DNA of 64,000 nt from Sphingopyxis sp. MSC1_008 (GCF_023197165.1 NZ_JALPRD010000014.1:1-64000), one strand, 5' to 3'; numbered from the stretch's first letter, positions 1 to 8,950 are shown. Numbers and translations are program-made. The notes: generated by a model from the letters alone, not told the origin.

Positions 1-563
1 CCGCGCTCGTGATATTGCGGAACGCCCTCGCCCGCGACCGTCGGGATCATCACCCCGACAAAGCCCAGCTTCTTCGCGCGCTCCAGCTCCTGCACCGCCA
101 GCGCCGGGTCGTCGTTGGCGAGCATCGCGATGCCCTTGAACCGGTTGGGATGCGCCGCGCAGAACTCCGCCAGCCAGTCATTATACGCGCGCAGCAGCGC
201 CCATTTGAACTCGGCGTCGTCGATCCCGTAAAAGCCGAGGCCAAAGGTCGGGTACATCACCTCGCCCCAGATCGTGTCGCGGTCGATCTCTTTGATCCGC
301 GCATCGGGGTCATAAGCCGACGGCGGGATATCCTCTTCCCAGCGCCCCGTCTGGCGCACTTCGCTGTTGCCGCGGAACACGCCAGCCGCCGTGCCGATCG
401 GCGGCATCTCGATATCCTCGCACACCAGGCGGTCGCTGCCGTCGTCGTTGCGCACCAGACGCGGCGCCCGGTCCCGATACTGCGCCGGCAAACGCTCCTG
501 CCACAAAAACCACGGCTCGATCACGTGCGAATCCGACGAGATGATCTTGTAATCACTGCTCAT
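1..563 (-). CDS. Amidohydrolase family protein, partial (C-terminus beyond window)
   Basis: The reverse strand is open from an ATG at 563 to the window edge, giving about 187 residues without a stop. The N-terminus reads YKIISSDSHVIEP, the metal-site-like opening of the amidohydrolase_2 (PF04909) family, whose members hydrolyse or decarboxylate aromatic and cyclic acids. Further on, the pattern DRDTIWGEVMYPTFGLGFYG and then FCAAHPNRFKGIAMLANDDP is typical of this family. It lies downstream of the cupin gene on the same strand, 83 bases apart, so the two are probably co-transcribed away from the itaconate-like operon. The substrate cannot be named. The missing C-terminus would carry the remaining metal ligands. 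Confidence 0.8.
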   Translation of the reverse strand, partial: MSSDYKIISSDSHVIEPWFLWQERLPAQYRDRAPRLVRNDDGSDRLVCEDIEMPPIGTAAGVFRGNSEVRQTGRWEEDIPPSAYDPDARIKEIDRDTIWGEVMYPTFGLGFYGIDDAEFKWALLRAYNDWLAEFCAAHPNRFKGIAMLANDDPALAVQELERAKKLGFVGVMIPTVAGEGVPQYHER

Positions 564-646
564 AATTCTACCTTTGCCAGTTAGATAATGCCTCTCCGCC
601 GATCGCGGATGGTCATGAAATCATGTTATAAATTCGCGGCTCGGCG

Positions 647-1093
647 CTATTGCTTGAGCAGCCCGCCGTGCACTTCGTCCCAATAGGCCATCTCGTCGGG
701 CTCGTCGTAATCGGGCTTGGCGCCGTGATGATCGCCGAACAGTTCGATAAAGATGCACCCGCCACCGGTGACGACGGCGTCGCCATAGTTGGTGCCCGAG
801 GGGACGATTTTCGCCTGGCCGGGGCGCAGCCAGATCCCGTCCATGTACATCGCGCCTTGCACGACCAGATTGATCGCGTCGCAGGAGTGCGAATGGCGCC
901 CTCGCAAGGGATCGCCAGGCCCCTCGTTCAGCCACACGAGCGCCGCGACGGGCGCGTCCCTGTCGCCATCGGGTCCCAATGAAATCGTGCAGGTTCGCGC
1001 GTTCAGCCCGCGCTTCGACCACGGCAGATCCGGATCGCTGACATTGGAATACCAGCCGCGTCCTTCTTTTTTGGCTTTCTCGATTTCGCTCAC
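647..1093 (-). CDS. Cupin-domain protein
   Basis: This is a small protein of 148 residues with one cupin barrel. The middle part shows RGRHSHSCDAINLVVQGAMY, a His-x-His cupin-1 metal motif, and PSGTNYGDAVVTGGG with FGDHHGAKPD in the second half. The start is a GTG at 1093 preceded by a purine-rich GGAGTAGGG a few bases upstream. It is the first gene of a reverse-strand pair with the amidohydrolase and is divergent from the itaconate-like operon. Cupins in such positions are often small dioxygenases, isomerases or sensors; the reaction here is unknown. Confidence 0.75.
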   Translation of the reverse strand: MSEIEKAKKEGRGWYSNVSDPDLPWSKRGLNARTCTISLGPDGDRDAPVAALVWLNEGPGDPLRGRHSHSCDAINLVVQGAMYMDGIWLRPGQAKIVPSGTNYGDAVVTGGGCIFIELFGDHHGAKPDYDEPDEMAYWDEVHGGLLKQ

Positions 1094-1470
1094 CGAACCC
1101 TACTCCCGGTACATGGACGTTACATCGGTGCGATGCTCATCCCTATTTGGACCTGGCCGCATCCTGCTGGCCTCGGGCATCTGTAGAACTAATTGCCCCT
1201 TTTCGTCAGGGGTGGGCCGGCGAAATTAGATATGTGATGGCGGAAGAACCAAAGCCATCGATCCAATATTGCGCAACCTGTCGCAGCCCTTAGAGAAAAG
1301 GCGCCAATCAACGGCAGTGAACTACTGAGAATAGTGCAATTCAATCTTGCACCAACACTGCCACCAGGATCGCTCCATCACATACATGATCTTATTCCGC
1401 TTCGGGTTACAGGCGGGAATTACATGATAGATGGCAAATCACTGGTTGATTCTTATGAAAGTGACGGCGG
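1094..1470. other. Divergent intergenic region of operons at 0.6 and 1.5 kb
   Basis: This 377-base stretch separates the cupin gene (reverse) from the first MaoC gene (forward) and must hold both promoters. No coding frame with protein-like composition is seen. It is less GC-rich than its flanks in the half nearest the MaoC gene and carries an inverted repeat at 1334-1352, listed separately. Confidence 0.6.
1334..1352. promoter_or_regulatory. Inverted repeat GTGCAA-N7-TTGCAC, candidate operator
   Basis: Perfect 6-base arms separated by 7 bases lie about 120 bases before the first MaoC gene, in the divergent promoter region. The size suits a dimeric regulator. The IclR-type gene that closes the forward operon (7180-7932) is the obvious candidate to bind here, but this is inference only. 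Confidence 0.35.
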
Positions 1471-1968
1471 ATGAGCGACAGCGCGACGCATATAAAAGAC
1501 TTTCCGATAAGGCTGCGGGGCCATTCCTTCGACGACTTTGCCGTTGATATCGTGTTCGAACACCATTGGGGCCGCACGATCGAACAGTCCGACAATATCC
1601 TGTTCTCGCTGACGACGCTCCAGTTCAACCCCCTCTTCTTCAACCGCGAATATGCCAAGGCCGATGGTCACGCGGATATTGTCGTCGCTCCGATGCTGGT
1701 TTTCGCGACGGTGTTCGGCCTGTCGGTCGAGGATCTGAGTGAACGCGGCGGCGCGTTTCTGGGCGTCGACGACCTGTCGTTCGAAGCGCCGGTACATGTC
1801 GGGGATACACTCACCGCACGCTCGACCGTGCAAGCGCTGCGCCCGTCAAAGAGCGATGCCAACTACGGCATCGCCACCTGGCTGACCGAAGGTTTCAACC
1901 AGCGCGGCGACCGCGTGATCGTCTTCACGAGAAGCAATCTCGTACCTCGCAGGGATGCCAGCTTATGA
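1471..1968 (+). CDS. MaoC-like hot-dog dehydratase, first of two
   Basis: This 165-residue protein has the length of a single hot-dog domain. It has the layout of MaoC/NodN-type enoyl-CoA hydratases, with the segment NREYAKADGHADIVVAPML where the hydratase motif is expected and VHVGDTLTARSTV in the second half. It opens an operon and overlaps the following acyl-CoA dehydrogenase by four bases (ATGA), which signals translational coupling. A second MaoC gene follows the dehydrogenase. The canonical D-x-N-P-x-H motif is not intact here, so this subunit may be structural and the other catalytic. By gene order it resembles the Ich (itaconyl-CoA hydratase) position of pseudomonad itaconate operons. 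Confidence 0.75.
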   Translation: MSDSATHIKDFPIRLRGHSFDDFAVDIVFEHHWGRTIEQSDNILFSLTTLQFNPLFFNREYAKADGHADIVVAPMLVFATVFGLSVEDLSERGGAFLGVDDLSFEAPVHVGDTLTARSTVQALRPSKSDANYGIATWLTEGFNQRGDRVIVFTRSNLVPRRDASL

Positions 1969-3119
1969 GCTTCTCGCTAACCGACGAGCAATCGATGATC
2001 CAGAGCGCGGCGCGCGACTTCGCGATGAACGAAGTGCTGCCGATCGCCAATGAATATGATCCCGAACGGCGCGACATCCCGCAGTCGCTGCTCGCCAAAC
2101 TTTCGGAAATGGGCTTTTTCGGCATCACCATTCCGCAGGAACATGGCGGACTGGGGCTTGGCAGCCTTGAATATTGCCTCGTCACCGAAGAATTGTCGCG
2201 GGCGTGGATGAGCGTCAGCAGCATCATTCGCCCGATGCTCGGCTATCAGGCGATGACCGAAGCGCAGAAGCGCATTTACCTCCCCAAGATGGCCACCGGG
2301 GAAATGCTCTTCGCCTTTTCGATGTCCGAGCCCGGCACGGGATCCGATATATCGGGCCTGTCGACGCGGGCGGAGCGTGACGGCGATGACTGGCTGATCA
2401 CGGGCAATAAATATTGGTGCACCAACGCCGACGGTTCCGACGCAATTCTTGTGCTCGCCCGAACCGAGCCGGTTGACAGGGCGAAGCCGCATCAGGGCAT
2501 TTCGGCCTTCGTGGTGGAAAAGCCGCGCGGCGAACTTCCGCAGGGATGCGCCGGCGCGCCGATCCCCAAGATCGGCTATTTCGGATGGAAGACCTGGGAA
2601 CTTGCGCTCGACCAATGCCGTGTGCCGCACGCCAATATGGTGAGCGAGCCCGGACGTGCTTTTTACCTCGCGACCAGTGGTCTCGAAGTCGCCCGCGCGC
2701 ACACCGCCGCACGGGCGATCGGCCTCGCCCGCGGCGGGCTTGAAGACGCGATGCAATACGCCCTCGAGCGCGTGCAGTTTGGGCGGCCCATCGGCGAATT
2801 TCAGGCAATCCGCTTCAAGATCGCGCAGATGGCCACCGATATCGAGGCGGCGCGCCAATTGCTCTATTCGGTGTGCAGCAAGATCGATACCGGCGTCCGC
2901 TGCGATGTCGAAGCGGCGATGGTGAAGCTGTTCGCGACCGAGATGGCGGAACGTGTGACGTCGGAGGCGCTGCAGATTCACGGCGGTGCCGGATATACGA
3001 CGCACCATGCCGTCGAACGCTATTGGCGCGACGCGCGCCTTACCAAGATTTTCGAGGGCACGTCGGAGATTCAGCTCCGCGTGATCTCTGACCGCCTGTT
3101 GGGGAAGCCAGCCGCATGA
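1965..3119 (+). CDS. Acyl-CoA dehydrogenase
   Basis: This 384-residue protein has the full acyl-CoA dehydrogenase fold. The N-terminal helical domain ends near MSEPGTGSDISGL, the FAD/substrate-binding signature. The C-terminal domain has LQIHGGAGYTTHHAVERYWRDAR and then the IFEGTSEIQ segment, in which the Glu at about residue 364 is the expected catalytic base. It would oxidise a short or branched acyl-CoA, passing electrons to ETF. It overlaps MaoC genes on both sides by ATGA. In P. aeruginosa the itaconate operon also carries an acyl-CoA dehydrogenase next to the MaoC gene; a role on methylsuccinyl-CoA is possible. Confidence 0.9.
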   Translation: MSFSLTDEQSMIQSAARDFAMNEVLPIANEYDPERRDIPQSLLAKLSEMGFFGITIPQEHGGLGLGSLEYCLVTEELSRAWMSVSSIIRPMLGYQAMTEAQKRIYLPKMATGEMLFAFSMSEPGTGSDISGLSTRAERDGDDWLITGNKYWCTNADGSDAILVLARTEPVDRAKPHQGISAFVVEKPRGELPQGCAGAPIPKIGYFGWKTWELALDQCRVPHANMVSEPGRAFYLATSGLEVARAHTAARAIGLARGGLEDAMQYALERVQFGRPIGEFQAIRFKIAQMATDIEAARQLLYSVCSKIDTGVRCDVEAAMVKLFATEMAERVTSEALQIHGGAGYTTHHAVERYWRDARLTKIFEGTSEIQLRVISDRLLGKPAA

Positions 3120-3589
3120 CCATCGTAACACTCACCAGTCCCGACAGCTATTTCGAGGACTTCGCACCCGGCCAGCGCATGCGCCACGTCCGCGGAAAAA
3201 CGATCGGCGAGAATGAGACTGTCATTCTGGCGCATCTGACGATGAATACCGCGCAGGGTCATTTCAATGCGCACGATATGGCGGTTTCCAAGTTCGGGCG
3301 GCGCATCACCTATGGCGGCGTGACAGCATCGATCGTTGTCGGCCTCGCCAGCGAGGACACATCGGAAAACGCGCTGGCGGACGTGGCGCTCGACAAATTG
3401 CGGCTCAAAACACCCGTGGTCGAGGGCGACACGCTCTACAGCGCGACCGAGGTCTTGTCTTGCGGCCCATCCGACCGTGCCGATGCGGGGCTTGTCACCT
3501 TCAAGCATTACGGCTTCAATCAGCGCGACGAGCTGGTGTGCGAAGTCGAGCGCACCGTCCTTCTGCGCCGCCGCCCGACCGCGGCCTGA
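3116..3589 (+). CDS. MaoC-like hot-dog dehydratase, second of two
   Basis: This 157-residue protein has a recognisable MaoC start (DSYFEDFAPGQRMRHVRGKTI) and the active-site-like segment MNTAQGHFNAHDMA, followed by ITYGGVTASIVVGLASED. In the R-hydratase family the His and the polar residue of this segment hydrate the enoyl-CoA double bond. It overlaps the dehydrogenase upstream (ATGA) and the CoA-transferase downstream (TGATG). Together with the other MaoC gene it may form a heterodimer equivalent to the double-hot-dog mesaconyl- or itaconyl-CoA hydratases. Confidence 0.8.
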   Translation: MTIVTLTSPDSYFEDFAPGQRMRHVRGKTIGENETVILAHLTMNTAQGHFNAHDMAVSKFGRRITYGGVTASIVVGLASEDTSENALADVALDKLRLKTPVVEGDTLYSATEVLSCGPSDRADAGLVTFKHYGFNQRDELVCEVERTVLLRRRPTAA

Positions 3590-4812
3590 TGCCTTCCTTT
3601 CCGCCAGGCGCTTTGGACGGCATAAGGGTGATCGACCTCACCCAGGTGCTGGCGGGTCCGTTCTGCACGCAGATCCTGGCCGACCACGGCGCAGAGGTCC
3701 TGAAGGTCGAGCCGCTCAGGGGCGACGAGACGCGCAGGCTCGGCCCGTATCGCGCCGACGACGAATTACGCGCGATCAGCGGCTATTATCAGAGCGTCAA
3801 CCGCAACAAGAAAAGCATCGCACTCGACCTGAAAACTCCCGAGGGTCGCCAGGTTCTGCTTGACCTTATCGATGGCGCCGATGCGGTGGTCGAAAATTCG
3901 CGCGGCGGCGTGATGGAGCGGCTTGACCTCTCATATGAGCTGTTGTCATCACGCAATCCCAAGCTCGTCTACGCAGCAATCCGGGGCTTTGGCGACCCGC
4001 GCTCGGGCGAAAGCCCCTACGCCGCCTGGCCTGCCTTCGACATCGTGGGACAGGCGATGGGCGGGATGATGGGGATCACGGGTCCGGACGCCGACACGCC
4101 TATCAAGGTGGGGCCCGGCGTCGGCGATCTCATTCCGGGCCTGTTCGCCGTCATCGGTATCGTGATGGCGTTGATGAACGCCAGGCAGTTGGGTGCCGGG
4201 CAGTTCGTCGATGTCAGCATGGTGGACTGCGTCCTTGCGACCAGCGAACGCATCGTCAACCAGTATAGCTATACCGGCCGGGTCCCCTGCCCCGAAGGCA
4301 ACAGACACCCACTCTTATGTCCCTATGGTGTCGTGCGCGCGGCCGATGGCTGGCTGACGCTGAGTGCACCGACCGATGCCTTCTGGCGCAAGCTGCTGAC
4401 GCTGATCGCGCGGCACGATCTGGTGGACGATGCGCGATATTCGGCCAATGAGGCCCGGCTCGCTAGGCAGGACGAAGTCTATGCGGTCGTCGAGGACTTT
4501 ACCCGTACGAAAACCAAGGCCGAACTGACCGAATTGTTCGGCGGCGTCATTCCCTTCGGCCCGATCTACGACGTGTCGGACATTTTCACCGATCCGCATT
4601 TCCGCATTCGTGACATGCTCGTCGATGTCGATCAGCCGGGCTCGGCCACGCCTGTCACCGTCGCAGGCGTGCCGATCAAGATGAGCCTGACGCCAGGCCG
4701 GGTCCGGCACAGGGCTCCCCTGCTCGGCGAACATACGCGCGAGATACTCGGGACCGCCGGCTACGCCGGCGCTGCCGCCGACCGCCTCTTCCACAACAAT
4801 ATCGTCAAATAG
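3589..4812 (+). CDS. CaiB/BaiF family (class III) CoA-transferase
   Basis: The product has 407 residues, the usual length for class III CoA-transferases. It opens with LDGIRVIDLTQVLAGPFCTQ and contains EVLKVEPLRGDETR, NRNKKSIALDLK and DAVVENSRGGVMERL, all diagnostic. The Asp in GPGVGD (residue 180) aligns with the catalytic aspartate that carries the acyl anhydride. The start ATG overlaps the stop of the MaoC gene (TGATG); an upstream in-frame ATG would run through that gene and is rejected. By position between the MaoC genes and a CitE-type lyase it is the likely equivalent of itaconate CoA-transferase (Ict), activating a C5-dicarboxylate with succinyl-CoA. Confidence 0.9.
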   Translation: MPSFPPGALDGIRVIDLTQVLAGPFCTQILADHGAEVLKVEPLRGDETRRLGPYRADDELRAISGYYQSVNRNKKSIALDLKTPEGRQVLLDLIDGADAVVENSRGGVMERLDLSYELLSSRNPKLVYAAIRGFGDPRSGESPYAAWPAFDIVGQAMGGMMGITGPDADTPIKVGPGVGDLIPGLFAVIGIVMALMNARQLGAGQFVDVSMVDCVLATSERIVNQYSYTGRVPCPEGNRHPLLCPYGVVRAADGWLTLSAPTDAFWRKLLTLIARHDLVDDARYSANEARLARQDEVYAVVEDFTRTKTKAELTELFGGVIPFGPIYDVSDIFTDPHFRIRDMLVDVDQPGSATPVTVAGVPIKMSLTPGRVRHRAPLLGEHTREILGTAGYAGAAADRLFHNNIVK

Positions 4813-4820
4813 GAACCATC

Positions 4821-5735
4821 ATGACCTACCAGCGCCCTGTCCGTCGCCGCCGCGTGCAGCTTGCCGTTCCGGCCTCCAGTGAAAAGATGCTCGCCAAGGC
4901 GGCAGCGTCGAATGCGGATCATGTCTTTCTCGACCTCGAAGATGCGGTGACGCCGCGCGAGAAGGTATCCGCCCGCGCAAAAGTGATCGATGCGCTGAAG
5001 AACCTCGACTGGGGTGACAAGACGCGGTGCGTGCGGATCAACGATCTCGGCACCGAATGGTGTTATGAGGACATCATCCAGGTGACCGAGCAGGCGCATG
5101 ACCATCTTGACACGATCATGCTGCCCAAGGCGCGCTGCGCGTCCGATCTGCTGTTTGTCGATACGCTGCTGTCGCAGATCGAGAAGCGGCTGAAACTCGA
5201 AAAGAAGATCGGCCTCGAAGTCCTGATCGAGGAAGTCGACGGTATGCGCAACGTGAACGAGATTGCGTTCGCCACGCCGCGTCTGGAAGCCCTGATCTTC
5301 GGCTTCGGCGATTATTCGGCATCGATGGGGATGGATCCGGTCATCCTCTACGGAAAAAGCAGTTATCCCGGCGACCCGTGGCATTACGGCCGGTGGCAGC
5401 TGGCTATTGCTGCGCGCGCGGCTGGCGTGGATGCGATCGACGGTCCCTTCCCGGGCCTGAAAGATACCGAGACCTATCGCGAGGAATGCATTCGCTCGCA
5501 ACTGCTCGGTTTCATCGGCAAATGGGCCCTCCATCCGGTTCAGATCGACGTCGCCCTCGACGTTTACACCCCCGATGCCGAAGCTGTCCGCAAGGCGCGC
5601 GCCATGATGCAAGCCTATGCCGAGGCCGAAGCACAAGGGTTGGGCACGATTTCGATCGATGGTCAGATGGTCGATGCCGGGACCGTCCGCATGCAGCAGG
5701 TCATCCTGCAACGCGCGCTGCGGGCGGGTGTTTAG
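4821..5735 (+). CDS. HpcH/HpaI-type CoA lyase (CitE-like, citramalyl/malyl-CoA lyase family)
   Basis: This 304-residue protein of the CitE family opens with RRVQLAVPASSEKM and DHVFLDLEDAV. It has the divalent-metal ligands in GLEVLIEEVDG (Glu) and GFGDYSASMG (Asp). The family's CoA-pocket signature GFIGKWALHPVQ occurs near residue 240. Such enzymes split 3-hydroxy-dicarboxyl-CoA thioesters, for example (S)-citramalyl-CoA to pyruvate and acetyl-CoA or methylmalyl-CoA to glyoxylate and propionyl-CoA. The gene follows the CoA-transferase by 8 bases, in the Ccl position of itaconate operons. The exact substrate is not proven. Confidence 0.88.
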   Translation: MTYQRPVRRRRVQLAVPASSEKMLAKAAASNADHVFLDLEDAVTPREKVSARAKVIDALKNLDWGDKTRCVRINDLGTEWCYEDIIQVTEQAHDHLDTIMLPKARCASDLLFVDTLLSQIEKRLKLEKKIGLEVLIEEVDGMRNVNEIAFATPRLEALIFGFGDYSASMGMDPVILYGKSSYPGDPWHYGRWQLAIAARAAGVDAIDGPFPGLKDTETYREECIRSQLLGFIGKWALHPVQIDVALDVYTPDAEAVRKARAMMQAYAEAEAQGLGTISIDGQMVDAGTVRMQQVILQRALRAGV

Positions 5736-5786
5736 ACCCCGCCGGCTTCGCCGCCCCCAAGCTGCTGTTCCCATGCGAGGTGTCCG

Positions 5787-7130
5787 ATGGGCGAACTGAC
5801 GAGAAGCGCGGGACGATTTGCCGCCGACCTGCGCTACCACGATCTTCCGCCCGGCGCGGCGGCGACGGCGATGACCGGTATCGCCGATTGCGTATCGGTG
5901 ATCCTGCTTGGCCTTGAAGAGCCGGTGACCTCGATAGTTGCCGCGGGAGCGCCCCGGGGGGATGCGGCAAGCGCATTATGGGGAAAGCTGCGGACGACCG
6001 CCGACTATGCCGCGCTGATCAACGCGACGTCGGCGCATTCGCTCGATTATGACGATACCAGCGGCGAAAGCCATCCGAGTGCCGTGCTGTTCCCCGCCAT
6101 TCTGGCGGTGGGCGAACCATTCGCCAGCGGCCAGGACATACTCGCCGCCTATATTGCAGGCTACGAAATCTGGTGCGAACTTGTTTCGAGGGACCGGGAC
6201 AAGCATCATGTAAAGGGTTTTCACCCCTCCGGTATTTTCGGTGCGATCGGGGCAGCCGCTGCCTGTGCGAACCTCTTGCGCCTCGATGCGCGGCAGACCA
6301 CCGCCGCCTTGGCGATCGCCGCCTCGATGTCGGCGGGCCTCGTCGCCAATTTCGGTACGATGACCAAGCCTTTCCAACTCGGCCGCGCGGCGCAGAGCGG
6401 GGTGCTGGCGGCGCAAATGGCGGCCCGCGGCATGACCGCGGGGATGGACGCGCTTGAGCATCCCGGCGGCTTCCTTTCTGCCTTTTCGCCCGCCGGCCGG
6501 ATTACCCACGAAGCCGCGCCTCGCTTCGGCGACGAATGGCGCATTCTGAACGAAGGGCTGAACATAAAGCTCTATCCCGTCTGCTATGCGGCACATCGGC
6601 TGATCAATTCCGCGATGGCAATCGATGGGCTGGCGGGCCGGGTCGAGGCGATCCGGTCGATCCGTGTGCATCTGGGGAAAATCCAGTCCGGTATCCTGCG
6701 CTACCGCGAGCCAAGCGATGCGCTCGAAGCGAAATTCAGCGCTGAATTTGCCGTTGCGGCAGCTATACTGGCTGGAAATGTGGGCCTTCGCGAACTCGAC
6801 GACAGCTATGTCAGGCGAGCCGATGTCCTCCGGCTGATGCGTTGCACGCAGCGGATCGAAAGCGATGAAGTCGATCCGGACCAGGCTCTTTTCTCCGCTG
6901 CGGACTGGGTCGAAATCGAATTCGACGACGGGGAAATCCGCACCGGCCCGCCGGTTCGCTTCGCGGTCGGCCACGCCCGCAATCCTGTGGCAGATGCGAA
7001 ATTATGGGCGAAGTTCGAAGAATGCACCGAAACGCGGCTGAGCGGGCCAGCACGCGAGGCCCTCTTCTCCCGTCTCAAGACCCTGCAGGATGTGGAAAAA
7101 ATCTCGCAGCTTTATGATCGGATGGCGTGA
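5787..7130 (+). CDS. MmgE/PrpD family protein
   Basis: This 447-residue protein has the family's all-helical first half, with the signature ATSAHSLDYDDTSGESHPSA near residue 80, then GYEIWCELVSRD, HPSGIFGAIGAAAA and TMTKPFQLGRAAQSGVLAAQ, and a C-terminal swivel domain. The family includes 2-methylcitrate dehydratase, cis-aconitate decarboxylase (which makes itaconate) and iminodisuccinate epimerase. A PrpD-family gene is also found in the P. aeruginosa itaconate operon, which supports the operon assignment. It begins 51 bases after the lyase. Which of the family reactions it performs cannot be told from sequence alone. Confidence 0.88.
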   Translation: MGELTRSAGRFAADLRYHDLPPGAAATAMTGIADCVSVILLGLEEPVTSIVAAGAPRGDAASALWGKLRTTADYAALINATSAHSLDYDDTSGESHPSAVLFPAILAVGEPFASGQDILAAYIAGYEIWCELVSRDRDKHHVKGFHPSGIFGAIGAAAACANLLRLDARQTTAALAIAASMSAGLVANFGTMTKPFQLGRAAQSGVLAAQMAARGMTAGMDALEHPGGFLSAFSPAGRITHEAAPRFGDEWRILNEGLNIKLYPVCYAAHRLINSAMAIDGLAGRVEAIRSIRVHLGKIQSGILRYREPSDALEAKFSAEFAVAAAILAGNVGLRELDDSYVRRADVLRLMRCTQRIESDEVDPDQALFSAADWVEIEFDDGEIRTGPPVRFAVGHARNPVADAKLWAKFEECTETRLSGPAREALFSRLKTLQDVEKISQLYDRMA

Positions 7131-7179
7131 CGGCGGTGCCCAATCGTCCTGATATGCGCATGAGCGGACCGGGACCGGT

Positions 7180-7932
7180 ATGAACCAGACCGTCAAATCC
7201 GCCCGCCGTGTTCTGGAAGTCCTGGAATTTTTCGCGGAACGTCAGCGGCCCGCCACGGTCGAAGAAATCCGGCAGGCACTGGACTATCCCCAGTCGAGCA
7301 CCTCCGTCCTGCTTCATTCGCTCACGGCGCTGGGGTATCTCAGCCAGGAGACTGGCACGCGCCGTTTCCAACCGACCATCCGCATCGCCTTGCTCGGCGC
7401 CTGGCTGATCGAGGATGCCGGGCGGACCCAGAATCCATCGACCATGATGCGTCGATTGAGCGCCGCGACCGGCGATATGATTTTGCTCGGAACCCAACAG
7501 GGCATGAATGCCGTCTACGTCAAGATCGAGCAGGCGACCAACCCGATCCGCTTCCATATGAAGCAGGGTGCGTGCCGCCCCTTATGCACGACCGCTATCG
7601 GCCGGGCCTTGCTCTCCGGCAAATCGGACACGGAAATCGGCGCGATCGCTCGCCGCGCAAACGCAGAAAGAGAAGCCGGCGATCCACTGGTCTCACCGAC
7701 AGAGGTCATCGAAGCCGTGAGACAAGGGCGCACCCAGGGTTACTTCCTTACCAAGGGGATGGTGACCCCCGGAGCAGCGGTCATTGCGATGTGTCTGGAT
7801 GGACCAGGCGACCACCCGCCGTTGGCTGTCGGCATCGGCGCGCCGATCGACAGGATTGAAAGGGAGCTTTCGCATTTCGTCGAGTTGCTGAGAAAAGAGG
7901 TCGAGCAAGCGGCGCCGCGAACGGCCGGATGA
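7180..7932 (+). CDS. IclR family transcriptional regulator
   Basis: This 250-residue protein has an N-terminal winged helix-turn-helix (residues 1-75: VKSARRVLEVLEFFAERQRP, then QSSTSVLLHSLTALGYLS) and a C-terminal effector-binding domain (YVKIEQATNPIRFHMKQG, CTTAIGRALLSG, GAAVIAMCLDGPG), the standard IclR architecture. It lies 49 bases after the PrpD-family gene on the same strand and is probably the operon's own regulator, sensing an acid or its CoA ester. The inverted repeat at 1334-1352 is a candidate site. Confidence 0.92.
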   Translation: MNQTVKSARRVLEVLEFFAERQRPATVEEIRQALDYPQSSTSVLLHSLTALGYLSQETGTRRFQPTIRIALLGAWLIEDAGRTQNPSTMMRRLSAATGDMILLGTQQGMNAVYVKIEQATNPIRFHMKQGACRPLCTTAIGRALLSGKSDTEIGAIARRANAEREAGDPLVSPTEVIEAVRQGRTQGYFLTKGMVTPGAAVIAMCLDGPGDHPPLAVGIGAPIDRIERELSHFVELLRKEVEQAAPRTAG

Positions 7933-7966
7933 TCTTGGCCTCTCGGCGCGTAGCCGTTGAACGCGC

Positions 7967-8788
7967 TCAGGTCCGTTTTAGCTGGCTTTGATAGAAGCCG
8001 TCATTGCGCCGGGCTTCGGCCATCTGCGGCACATGGTCGAGCAGCCCGCCATCCACCTGCAGCAATTGCGCAGTGATATAAAAAGCGTCGTCGGATGCCA
8101 GGAACGCGACGATCTTCGCGATATCCTCCGGCACGCCGAGCCTCCGCAGCATGCAATGCTCGGCCAATTTATCGAGCGATTTCTCATCGGTGCGCGCCCG
8201 CGCTTCATCGCTGAGGTGGATGCCCGGCAGAACGGCGTTGCAGCGGATGTTCTGCTTCCCATATTGCGTTGCGATATATTTGGTCAGCACATTCACGCCG
8301 CCTTTCGAGGCGGCGTAGGCATTCGACATGAGATAGCCCGCCATCGAGGCTGCCGACGAAATATTGATAATCGAGCCGCCGCCGCGTTCGATCAGATATG
8401 GAATGGCAGATTTGCTCGCCAGGAACACGCTGCGTAAATTGACGTCCATGGTGCGATCCCACAGCGCGGCCTCGAGGTCTGCAAGCTGGATCTGATGTTC
8501 CTGTCCGAGCAGCCCGGCATTGTTGACGAGGACGTCAAGGCCGCCGCATTCCTTGACGGCGAAAGCCATCAAATCGCGAACCTGATCCTCCTGGGTGACG
8601 TCGGTGACATGCGCGACCGCATCGCCGCCGCGCTCGTTGATTTCATCGCGGCGCCGTTCGACGCCCGCCTTGTCGATGTCCGAAAGCACGATCCGGGCCT
8701 TCCGCGCGGACAGCAATTTCGCGATGCAGCTGCCCAGATTCCCTGCGGCGCCCGTCACGATGATCACTTTTCCCGATAATATTGTCAT
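7967..8788 (-). CDS. Short-chain dehydrogenase/reductase
   Basis: This is a classical SDR of 273 residues. The cofactor site is VTGAAGNLGSCIAKLL near the N-terminus, followed by NNAGLLG and the active-site pair SSAAS with YAASKGG (Tyr-x-x-x-Lys). An acidic residue after the second strand (VLSDIDKAG) suggests NAD rather than NADP. The start was placed at the ATG at 8788, because residues before it are not SDR-like. It is the last gene of a reverse operon with the Rieske oxygenase and a crotonase, so it probably oxidises a hydroxylated ring or acyl intermediate. Confidence 0.9.
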   Translation of the reverse strand: MTILSGKVIIVTGAAGNLGSCIAKLLSARKARIVLSDIDKAGVERRRDEINERGGDAVAHVTDVTQEDQVRDLMAFAVKECGGLDVLVNNAGLLGQEHQIQLADLEAALWDRTMDVNLRSVFLASKSAIPYLIERGGGSIINISSAASMAGYLMSNAYAASKGGVNVLTKYIATQYGKQNIRCNAVLPGIHLSDEARARTDEKSLDKLAEHCMLRRLGVPEDIAKIVAFLASDDAFYITAQLLQVDGGLLDHVPQMAEARRNDGFYQSQLKRT

Positions 8789-8950
8789 GTTTATAAACCT
8801 ATGTTTCACGTGAGGGACGGCGCCGCCGTATCGATCGCCCGGCCGCCTGCGTCGCCGCCCGGACCGCGTGTCACAAACGTCACTCGCAGCCATCGCCGCC
8901 GCAACGGCACGCGCAAGACCCGTGGTCGGTTGGGGACGGGCGGGTTCGGG

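Noticed and set aside
1389-1395. ATCTTAT half-site upstream of the itaconate-like operon as a fourth TetR operator
   Set aside because: No matching ATAAGAT arm occurs at the required 10-base spacing on either side.
1977-3131. Reverse-strand open frame as long as the acyl-CoA dehydrogenase on the other strand
   Set aside because: It is antisense to a gene with clear family motifs and shows no motifs of its own; long antisense frames are common in GC-rich DNA.
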